Assembly: GCA_003647525.1 (NCBI GenBank)
Contig: QMMZ01000177.1
Span: 1 to 5,481 of the forward strand
Source: Deltaproteobacteria bacterium
GTDB taxonomy: Bacteria > Desulfobacterota > Desulfobacteria > Desulfobacterales > ETH-SRB1
Reading direction: 5' to 3'
DNA: 5,481 bases
The translations under genes and the position numbers were made by a program. The notes beneath the pieces are model-generated. The model ran no database searches and had not been told where the DNA came from. It saw only the letters and a program-made list of their open reading frames with translations. Positions 1 through 5,468 of the stretch are shown here, piece by piece. Position 1 is the stretch's first letter. Each line of letters opens with the position of its first letter.

Positions 1-78
1 AAAACGTTTTATATATTATTTCAATATGTTGTTGTGGCCAGGCCCCCACTCTCAGGATTGTTGGAATTTAAAAGGAAT

Positions 79-1473
79 TTAAACAAATAGTTCAATCGGC
101 CTGTTAAAACGAATTGCTATACCTTCTGAAGTTGAGCGCACCACAGTGCCCATACAATTTTTCAACTGCTTCAATCTCTTTAGTTTTATAGTGCTTTTCT
201 TCGGATGGAAAGAGTCTATAATAAACTGCGAATCATCTGGAATATAAGAGGCATCCTTTGTATAAATGAAAGCACCGGTGGCAGATATGTCTTTGGTTTC
301 AGCAAGAAAAACCCTTTTTCTGCTTGACGTTATGGCCTCCAGCTTTACAGGAAGTTTAACCGAAAATCTTTTATCTATACGTTTTTCTTTTTTTAATAAT
401 CTCTTAATTCTTTTATATAGACGTTTTTCTTTCATTAAGTTAGGAGTTTTTCTATGCTCGGAGCTTTCTTCCTGCTGTATAACGGGAATCCCAGGTTTCG
501 ACTCACTCTTATCCCGGTGAGAGTTATCGGTATCTTTCTGTATATCGGAAATTTTACGTTTTGATTCACTCTCATCACCTGAATTACCAACACCCTGCTG
601 TATAACCGAAACTTTACGTATTGATTCGCTCTCATCATCGGAAACATAGGTATCCTGATCTGTCTTCAGGTTCGATATCTTCAGATCTTCCTTGCACTCA
701 TTAATAATATCTGAGGTTATGATTAGAATCTCCCTGACATAGCCACTCAACAGGGCATGATCGCAGATAATATTTATCAGGCGAGGATAGCCGTTGGAAA
801 AAGAAAAGATTTCTTGAACCGCGTCTGATCTGAAAATACGTGCTTTAGCACCGGAAATTTTAAGCCGATGCCGGATATACGATTCCGTCTCACTTAGCGT
901 CAAAGGCTCAATGTGATACCTGAGTGTAATTCGCTGTCCAAGACCCCTGTTTTTATATTCCTTTAAAATGTCGATGAATTCATTCTGCCCCACAAAAAAA
1001 ATATTCAGAAGTTGAACGTATTCATCTTCAAGATTTGATAACAGCCGGATCTCTTCAAGCAGTTCATTGCTAATCCGCTGGGCTTCGTCAATGATCAGCA
1101 ATACTTTTTTATTTTGTGCACGGACTTTTTTTAGAAATCGTTTGAAGTAAATGAGAAAATCACCTTTGCCGTCAAAGGTTCTCCCCATGTTAAATGCAAA
1201 GGAAATAATATTAAAAAATTCTAATACTCCCAAACTCGGATCGTAAATAATAGAGGCCAGTGTATCATCCCCCAGGCTTTGGATGAGGGCGTTAATAAGC
1301 GTGGTCTTGCCCGTTCCTACGTCACCGGTCATGGCAAGAATTCCCTTGTTCTCAACAATGGCATATTTCAACGTGGCAAGGGCTTCTTTGTGCTTTTCAC
1401 CCAGCCAGAGAAAGCCCGGATCCGTGCTCATCTGAAAAGGTTTGGACGCCAAATTGTAATGGGAAAGATACAT
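79..1473 (-). CDS. ExeA/GspA-like AAA ATPase with C-terminal PilZ domain
   Basis: This is a 464-residue cytosolic ATPase. Residues 1-260 match the ExeA/GspA ATPase core: the N-terminal KPFQ motif, Walker A GDVGTGKT (50-57), Walker B VLLIIDEAQ (124-132), a sensor-1-like VGQ (161-163), a probable arginine finger in GQRITLRYH (R181), and the GYPRLIN sensor-2 segment (R231). Family members such as ExeA use ATP to help build type II secretion secretins through the cell wall, usually via a transmembrane helix and a periplasmic peptidoglycan-binding domain. Neither is present here. Instead come a charged repeat linker (280-341), a very basic helix (about 346-369) and a PilZ domain (about 364-464) with both c-di-GMP motifs, RxxxR (R365/R369) and DxSxxG (D395-G400). 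The ATG is preceded by AAGGAA at 1478-1483, four bases away. It is transcribed divergently from the MORN-LysM gene. I infer a c-di-GMP-controlled ATPase; its target is unknown. Confidence 0.9.
   Translation of the reverse strand: MYLSHYNLASKPFQMSTDPGFLWLGEKHKEALATLKYAIVENKGILAMTGDVGTGKTTLINALIQSLGDDTLASIIYDPSLGVLEFFNIISFAFNMGRTFDGKGDFLIYFKRFLKKVRAQNKKVLLIIDEAQRISNELLEEIRLLSNLEDEYVQLLNIFFVGQNEFIDILKEYKNRGLGQRITLRYHIEPLTLSETESYIRHRLKISGAKARIFRSDAVQEIFSFSNGYPRLINIICDHALLSGYVREILIITSDIINECKEDLKISNLKTDQDTYVSDDESESIRKVSVIQQGVGNSGDESESKRKISDIQKDTDNSHRDKSESKPGIPVIQQEESSEHRKTPNLMKEKRLYKRIKRLLKKEKRIDKRFSVKLPVKLEAITSSRKRVFLAETKDISATGAFIYTKDASYIPDDSQFIIDSFHPKKSTIKLKRLKQLKNCMGTVVRSTSEGIAIRFNRPIELFV
451..636 (-). 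repeat. Three tandem 60-63 bp repeats in the ATPase linker
   Basis: Three consecutive units encode residues 280-299, 300-320 and 321-341 of the ATPase (DNA 577-636, 514-576 and 451-513). Each opens with D-[ED/KS]-SES and continues with a [VI]xxIQ[QK] core; examples are DESESIRKVSVIQQ and DESESKRKISDIQK. The third unit is the most diverged. Similarity is visible at DNA level as well, because the antisense reading frames repeat too, so this looks like tandem duplication within the gene. The units are polar and probably disordered, and act as a spacer between the ATPase and PilZ domains. Confidence 0.85.
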
Positions 1474-1865
1474 GGGGTTCCTTTTATTTATTCTCGGTTA
1501 TTCCGCAAGTTCCTTTGTCTTCTTTTTATTATCATAGGTACTTCCATTTGCCATTCTAACAACCTGAGTCAACTCTAACTGCTTTACATATATCATCAAA
1601 ATGAAAAAGACAAATTCCAAAAAATTGGATTTGCCCCTTTTAAAAAAACGATATCACCGCTGAAAAATTAAGCATCGGTAATGATACTATATATTGTGTC
1701 GTATTCGCAATCCTGTTGGTGTAAAAAAATGAAATCTTTGCTAAGATACTATTTTGATATAATTCCTCACCGGTTACCTTTCCCAGTGTTACTGTTTAGA
1801 GGTACTTAAGTAGGTATTGTAATAGAATCAAATAATTTTATTTAATTTCCTAAATTAGTGAGGCT
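1474..1865. other. Left part of divergent spacer, no gene seen
   Basis: This AT-rich stretch lies upstream of the ATPase gene. No ORF with a ribosome binding site is visible. On the minus strand there are promoter-like fragments (TTGACT around 1570 and TATGAT around 1530) but not at a proper spacing, so I cannot place the ATPase promoter. A 20-codon ATG frame at 1601-1663 lacks a Shine-Dalgarno sequence and is not called. Confidence 0.6.
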
Positions 1866-1911
1866 CAATATATAGCAATTCTGTCTAATAAACTACAATA
1901 TATTGCAATTC
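1866..1911. repeat. Direct repeat pair at 30-bp spacing, candidate regulator sites
   Basis: CAATATATAGCAATTC at 1866-1881 and CAATATATTGCAATTC at 1896-1911 differ at one of 16 positions and start exactly 30 bp apart, close to three helical turns. The second copy contains the palindrome ATTGCAAT. They lie 35-80 bp upstream of a TTGACA promoter element, so they could be activator or repressor sites on one face of the DNA. The repeat is seen directly; the binding role is inferred. Confidence 0.55.
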
Positions 1912-1916
1912 GAATG

Positions 1917-1941
1917 AATTATATATAAATTATATATAATT
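1917..1941. promoter_or_regulatory. Perfect 25-bp AT-only palindrome, candidate operator or UP element
   Basis: The arm AATTATATATAA (1917-1928), a single A at 1929 and the exact reverse complement TTATATATAATT (1930-1941) form a perfect 12+1+12 inverted repeat. It ends four bases before the TTGACA hexamer at 1946. This position suits an operator, an UP element for the RNA polymerase alpha subunit, or an easily melted segment. AT-only palindromes arise by chance more easily than mixed ones, so the role is tentative. Confidence 0.45.
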
Positions 1942-1945
1942 TTAC

Positions 1946-1974
1946 TTGACATGATAAAATCCATTTATTTTATA
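1946..1974 (+). promoter_or_regulatory. Sigma-70-type promoter for the MORN-LysM gene
   Basis: A consensus -35 TTGACA sits at 1946-1951. A -10-like TTTATA lies at 1969-1974 with a 17-bp gap; an overlapping TATATA at 1971-1976 is the alternative. Transcription would begin near 1981-1984, leaving a leader of about 115-120 nt before the ATG at 2100. The match at -35 is perfect and at -10 moderate. Confidence 0.55.
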
Positions 1975-2007
1975 TAGTTAAAAGCAGCATTTATTTTTTA
2001 CATCAAA

Positions 2008-2103
2008 ATGAAAGCAGCACAATTCGATCTTTTGACTCCACCGGCTTTCATAGAACGACTTCTTGTCATTTTCAAAGATGCCGAAAAGGAGGTTACCAAA
2101 TGA
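2008..2103 (+). CDS. Candidate 31-aa leader ORF coupled to the MORN-LysM gene
   Basis: An ATG at 2008 opens 31 sense codons ending in TGA at 2101-2103. The stop shares the ATGA overlap with the start of the MORN-LysM gene at 2100, a classic arrangement for translational coupling. The strong AAGGAGGT (2086-2093) serving the downstream gene lies inside this ORF. The peptide begins MKAAQFDLLTPPAFIERLL, looks protein-like, and its DNA is clearly less AT-rich than the upstream spacer. Against it, no Shine-Dalgarno sequence precedes the ATG. It could be a regulatory leader peptide, a remnant of a longer gene (the LTPPAFIERL stretch faintly recalls IS91-type transposases, from memory only), or chance. 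Confidence 0.35.
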   Translation: MKAAQFDLLTPPAFIERLLVIFKDAEKEVTK

Positions 2104-2798
2104 ACTACTTAATATTATGTTTTTTATTTATTATTTCTATTTATCCAGTAACTACTTTTGGCGAGTGTACAAAAGGTAATTGTGAGAACGGTCAAGGAAC
2201 TTATAAGTATTCTGACGGCGCTGAATACCATGGCCAATGGAAAAACAGTAAGCTGGACGGACAAGGAACTCTTACCTATCTTGATGGAGGTAATTATGAG
2301 GGGCAGTGGAAAAATCATCAGAGAAATGGACAAGGAACTTATATTTATCCTGACGGCAGTAAATATGTAGGACAATTCAAGGATAATGAAAGGCAGGGGC
2401 AAGGAACTTATACGTTTCCTGACGGGAGTAAATATGTGGGTGAGTTTGAGAACGGTATTATAAATGGCCAGGGAACTTATATTCAGCCTAATGGTGGTAA
2501 ATATATGGGCCTATGGAAGAATAACGGGTATATTGGAAACCCGAAATCTGATGAAGCACACAGGAGTTTTGCGAAAAAGGCAGCAGAGGAAAAACCCCGG
2601 AAAGCTAAACCTTCCGAGTCTTTAAAAGGTTTCAGGAAATCCGAGAATAAGCGTTACCACACTGTCAACCCCGGTGAAACACTTTACAGCATCAGCCGCC
2701 GTTATGCTTTGACCGTGGGAAAGATCCAAATGTTGAACAAACTGGAAGATAAATCTTTAATATACCCGGGACAGGACCTTTTGCTGGCACCTAAATAG
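2100..2798 (+). CDS. Secreted MORN-repeat protein with C-terminal LysM domain
   Basis: This 232-residue protein has an N-terminal signal peptide (hydrophobic residues 3-17, likely cleavage after G21). Two cysteines follow (C23, C28) that could form a disulfide. Residues 31-145 hold five tandem MORN repeats of exactly 23 residues (starts at 31, 54, 77, 100 and 123), each with GQGT...DG..Y.G.[WF]. A lysine-rich linker (146-185) leads to a LysM domain (186-229, YHTVNPGETLYSISRRYAL ... PGQDLLL). LysM domains bind N-acetylglucosamine-containing glycans such as peptidoglycan; MORN repeats form beta-hairpin scaffolds. The product is therefore probably periplasmic or outer-envelope and wall-associated. 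There is no lipobox. AAGGAGGT at 2086-2093, six bases before the ATG, fixes the start. It diverges from the ATPase gene. No convincing terminator follows; the exact role is unknown. Confidence 0.9.
   Translation: MNYLILCFLFIISIYPVTTFGECTKGNCENGQGTYKYSDGAEYHGQWKNSKLDGQGTLTYLDGGNYEGQWKNHQRNGQGTYIYPDGSKYVGQFKDNERQGQGTYTFPDGSKYVGEFENGIINGQGTYIQPNGGKYMGLWKNNGYIGNPKSDEAHRSFAKKAAEEKPRKAKPSESLKGFRKSENKRYHTVNPGETLYSISRRYALTVGKIQMLNKLEDKSLIYPGQDLLLAPK
2190..2534 (+). repeat. Five tandem 69-bp MORN-coding repeats
   Basis: Five units of exactly 69 bp begin at 2190, 2259, 2328, 2397 and 2466, each opening with a form of GGNCARGGAACT. The strict period without indels and the conserved codons show internal duplication. 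Copy number could vary between strains. Confidence 0.85.
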
Positions 2799-3225
2799 CG
2801 TCTGAACAAAAAGTGTTTTTTTCGCGAATATCTGCGTCAAGCTCATAGTTTAATTTTAAAAATACTATCAGTATTATTCAGGTTTAGGTTTTGTTTTCTT
2901 TGAATTTTATAAAAATATTGGGTTGGGTTCGTGCACTAAACAATCTTCACCACTCAGAGCCTCGCAAACCTCTCACCACTATGGCGTATTTTGTTTACTA
3001 ATAATGTTTCAATTATCTTTTATTCCCCGCTTCAAAACAGTTGATCTATCCTTTAGCTTTTTTAGTTTTACCTTTTTTTAATACCCCATATAATTTAAAA
3101 AGTGCCAAAAATTAGCAAGATTATTGCCGAATATTTTAAAACAATTTTGATGTACAATGCGACAATATATTACAACCAACTGATATCCTTTCTTATTTCT
3201 ATTTTTAAAAACGAAATGGTAAACC
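2799..3225. other. AT-rich spacer, no gene seen
   Basis: No supported gene is present. Just after the MORN-LysM stop, an AACA/TGTT stem before a run of T (2808-2821) is too weak to call a terminator. TCACCACT is repeated at 2947-2954 and 2973-2980. A GTG-initiated 47-codon frame (3102-3245) lacks a ribosome binding site, is low-complexity, and runs through the sigma-54-like promoter, so it is not called. Confidence 0.6.
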
Positions 3226-3241
3226 TTGCACGATTTTTGCA
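3226..3241 (+). promoter_or_regulatory. Sigma-54-like (-24/-12) promoter
   Basis: TTGCACGATTTTTGCA matches the RpoN consensus TGGCACG-N4-TTGCW at all informative positions but one: the first G of the -24 GG pair is T. The spacing between the -24 G (3228) and the -12 GC (3239-3240) is correct. Transcription would start near 3252, giving a leader of about 140 nt for the secreted protein gene at 3394. Sigma-54 promoters need an enhancer-binding activator, so expression would be conditional. The missing G at a highly conserved position is the main doubt. Confidence 0.5.
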
Positions 3242-3337
3242 GTAATCTTTACATTATTTTGGGTAATGAGAATTTTCAGAAGTATGCAACTTTTCAAAAA
3301 CGCGCTTTAGGCAAATTAATTCTTATGAGTTAGTAGC

Positions 3338-3371
3338 GTTCCGGAGGAACAATGCTGAAGTTTTAAACTTA
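3338..3371 (+). promoter_or_regulatory. Leader hairpin over a strong Shine-Dalgarno with 4-codon micro-ORF
   Basis: GTTCC-GGA-GGAAC (3338-3350) is a 5-bp inverted repeat with a 3-base loop that contains a strong GGAGG (3343-3347). Four bases later comes ATG CTG AAG TTT TAA (3352-3366), a 4-codon ORF that overlaps a second inverted repeat, AAGTTT-T-AAACTT (3358-3370). The real gene start, with its own AAGAGGT, follows at 3394. The structures are seen; a role in translational control of the secreted protein is inferred. Confidence 0.35.
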
Positions 3372-3393
3372 AATCCGGGAAAGAGGTCAGTTC

Positions 3394-3777
3394 ATGAAGA
3401 AAATAAAATTTATGCTCATTGTTGCTGTCACACCTTTTGTTTTTGGCACTTCAGTCCAGGCAAATCTATGTACCGGGGAAAATGATTTTACGCATAAATT
3501 TCGTATAGATAAATTTACAGGTTTTCGGCCCGTCCAACAGTGCAATGTACAGGCGGCAATATATCAAGATTTTGTTTTTTCAAATACAGCAATAGATTCT
3601 TTTACATCAACCGGCGATGTCAATGAGTATATGACAATTTGCACGGCAGAACCGTCGGTGTTTCAAAGAGACTTTCACTTTGATTACAAAATCAAATCAA
3701 TGCCAGCGACATCCCCACCCCCTGAACCACCACTGCCCGACCCCCCTTCGCCTCTACCCATACTGCCCGGCACATAG
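3394..3777 (+). CDS. Small secreted protein with proline-rich C-terminal tail, unknown function
   Basis: This 127-residue product is not one I recognise. It begins with a clear Sec signal peptide: MKKIK, a hydrophobic core (residues 6-18), and likely cleavage after VQA at residue 23. The mature part (about 80 residues before the tail) has three cysteines (C26, C50, C83) and is rich in aromatic and acidic residues, consistent with a small beta-rich exported domain. Residues 104-125 form a proline-rich tail (12 prolines), probably an extended polyproline stretch at a surface or interface. It carries no PEP-CTERM or LPXTG-type sorting signal. AAGAGGT at 3381-3387, six bases before the ATG, supports the start. 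A sigma-54-like promoter and a structured leader lie upstream, so it appears to be a single conditionally expressed gene. No obvious terminator follows. Confidence 0.75.
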   Translation: MKKIKFMLIVAVTPFVFGTSVQANLCTGENDFTHKFRIDKFTGFRPVQQCNVQAAIYQDFVFSNTAIDSFTSTGDVNEYMTICTAEPSVFQRDFHFDYKIKSMPATSPPPEPPLPDPPSPLPILPGT

Positions 3778-4017
3778 ATCCTAATTTGGAGTTTAGAATC
3801 GTTTTAAAATCGTTAGCTGACCAATGAGCAAGGGGCGATGAGTTACTGAAAGTTTTTGCCACACTGTTCAATTTAACAGAACACATTTTATTCCGGAATA
3901 TAAATATAGTATGTGAATCGGCTGTTGCTTATCTTACAATTCTATCAATCTGCACCATCTTTAATGGGATTAAATATATGAGGTCAAGTGAACTGCCTTT
4001 TTGAATAAATGAATATC

Positions 4018-4917
4018 TTACATCTTATATTTTTCTTTTAAACTTTGTAATTTTGTTAAGTAATGTTTACGGTAAATAAGATTTTTTTGGTTGCTGATAT
4101 CATTAATTGAAAGATCTATATGCGGTCTGATGTCGATGCCGTAATGGTTCAGAATTTCTTCATTTGCCTTGTCAATAATCAGAATAGAATAGTAAGTGGT
4201 TAAAATCCTAATTTTCGAATCCCTGCGTAAAAGGTAACTTCTACCGGCCACTGTATTCAGAAAAAATCCGGCATACTCATATAAAACTCCCAGGGAAGGG
4301 CATCCTTGTAGCTCCTCCTTACAGCATTTATTAGACTTATAAAACGAATAAAAGGTTGGCATTATGGATTCAAAAATATCATTTTCATTATTCAGTATTT
4401 TCTTTGTAAGTTTAATTCGCTTTTTCCCTAAAACTCTGTAAAAGTGAGCCATATTATGTGTTAAAAGGATGATGTCCGTTGTTTCACCTGTAACTATGGG
4501 TCTGTTTTCCGATAATAACTTTACCACTTGTTTAAACAAGTCATAGGTTCCATGCTCTAAATTTTGAAGTATTATATAATCTCTTTTGTCCAGGTATGAA
4601 AAGAAGGCAATAATTTGGCGTTCCAAATCCTCACAGTCAATATTTTCTATCCCTGGGAAGATTAAAGTTTCTTCTTCTCCGAATACTTCTGTTAGTTTTT
4701 CTTTGGGAATATGTGTTTCTTTTTTTAATGACAGCTCTTCTTCCAACTTCCTAATTTTTTCTTCCACCTGCCAAGTCTTTTCCTCAAATTTATTTCGCTC
4801 CTGGCTTATGGCACTAACAAGCTCTTTTTTATGCCAATTGATAATTTTATTATATGCAAAATAACCTATGAATCCGACAATGACAGGTATAATCAATATT
4901 TTTATGAATTTTTCCAT
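4018..4917 (-). CDS. Membrane-anchored coiled-coil protein of unknown function
   Basis: This 299-residue protein has one N-terminal transmembrane segment (about residues 4-22), probably an uncleaved signal anchor. A charged, heptad-like coiled coil follows (about 32-68, rich in E/K), then a globular region (about 75-299). Distinctive stretches in that region are FGEEETLIFPGIENIDCEDL (80-99), FSYLDKRDY and NMAHFYRVLGKKRI. Cysteines cluster at C198, C199 and C206. I do not recognise a named domain; the well-ordered globular part suggests a real conserved family, not a spurious frame. Positive charge flanks both sides of the membrane segment, so topology is uncertain. An in-frame stop at 4942-4944 and no other start codon support this ATG, although the nearest AAGGGA is about 13 bases upstream, which is weak. 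It stands alone, convergent with the upstream secreted-protein gene. Confidence 0.75.
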   Translation of the reverse strand: MEKFIKILIIPVIVGFIGYFAYNKIINWHKKELVSAISQERNKFEEKTWQVEEKIRKLEEELSLKKETHIPKEKLTEVFGEEETLIFPGIENIDCEDLERQIIAFFSYLDKRDYIILQNLEHGTYDLFKQVVKLLSENRPIVTGETTDIILLTHNMAHFYRVLGKKRIKLTKKILNNENDIFESIMPTFYSFYKSNKCCKEELQGCPSLGVLYEYAGFFLNTVAGRSYLLRRDSKIRILTTYYSILIIDKANEEILNHYGIDIRPHIDLSINDISNQKNLIYRKHYLTKLQSLKEKYKM

Positions 4918-5071
4918 TTCAAATAAATATTCCCTTTCAAATTATTAAATGCATGAACTTTTTCCAGTACCGTACATAGTACAACTTTTAGGGTCAAGAA
5001 ATATCATGTAATGCAAAGTAGGTGGATCTGGAAGTATGCCAGGAAGAGGAAAAAAGTCATTATGTCGTAGT

Positions 5072-5114
5072 TTGCAATTAACTGGTTGATTTCATATCTC
5101 TTGCAATTACCTGG
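5072..5114 (+). repeat. 14-bp direct repeat pair
   Basis: TTGCAATTAACTGG (5072-5085) and TTGCAATTACCTGG (5101-5114) match at 13 of 14 positions and start 29 bp apart. This may be a pair of protein-binding sites or a small duplication; no gene start is close enough to decide. Confidence 0.4.
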
Positions 5115-5318
5115 AAAATTAGTCATGTCAATAGGTTGTGATACTATTTGGATATCGATCGCTCTTGTTAAAAATTATTGCATGGTCCAGATTTGCCCCC
5201 GACCCTACATCTTGTGTTTCCCATCCCCCCTTCAGTTCGGCTTTCCGGTCAAGGTTCCGCAGTCGAGGTCAGGCCACGCTATCTTATTAATATTTATGAA
5301 TCGTCGCTCCAAAAATAG

Positions 5319-5468
5319 AGAAGTGCATTTAACGGGGCGGGCAACGATGCTTTGAGACTTTTTATAAAATCAAGAGTTGATTTTATTACCAAACGTGATC
5401 TGGAAGGAAATGCCGCTTTGCTCTTGCCATCTGCCCGTGTTCTTCTTCTCTTAAAACTGTTTTTTTGA
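5319..5468 (+). pseudogene. Possible decayed ankyrin-repeat fragment
   Basis: An open frame with no start codon runs between stops at 5316 and 5466. It encodes AFNGAGNDALRLFIKS followed by VDFITKRDLEGNAAL, resembling one ankyrin unit (helix pair, then a GADVNAKDxxGNTAL-like loop) with one extra residue. Past a run of seven T (5460-5466) the frame stops. Removing one T would continue it as FFDPING, which also recalls an ankyrin loop. The match is from memory and imperfect; it may be coincidence. Confidence 0.27.

Noticed and set aside
31..60. GGCC-rich patch after the ATPase stop as a terminator
   Set aside because: The GTGG/CCAC stem is short and no T-tract follows on the minus strand.
1528..1575. 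Sigma-70 promoter for the ATPase gene
   Set aside because: TTGACT and TATGAT elements exist on the minus strand but at unsuitable distances from each other.
1279..1578. 99-codon plus-strand frame
   Set aside because: Mostly antisense to the N-terminus of the well-supported ATPase gene.
1601..1663. 20-codon ATG frame in the divergent spacer
   Set aside because: No ribosome binding site and lysine-rich low-complexity product; not distinguishable from chance.
2808..2821. Possible terminator after the MORN-LysM gene
   Set aside because: Only a 4-5 bp AT stem before the T run; too weak to call.
3102..3245. 47-codon GTG frame (31 codons from the ATG at 3150)
   Set aside because: No Shine-Dalgarno, low-complexity Ile/Phe/Tyr-rich product, and it overlaps the sigma-54-like promoter.
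3720..3777. Proline-rich tail as a PEP-CTERM or other sorting signal
   Set aside because: No hydrophobic helix or terminal arginine cluster follows in any forward frame.
5086..5355. 89-codon plus-strand open frame
   Set aside because: No ribosome binding site, no recognisable domain, rich in Cys/Pro/Ile in an unprotein-like order, and it crosses the composition shift; it looks like chance reading of repeat-like DNA.
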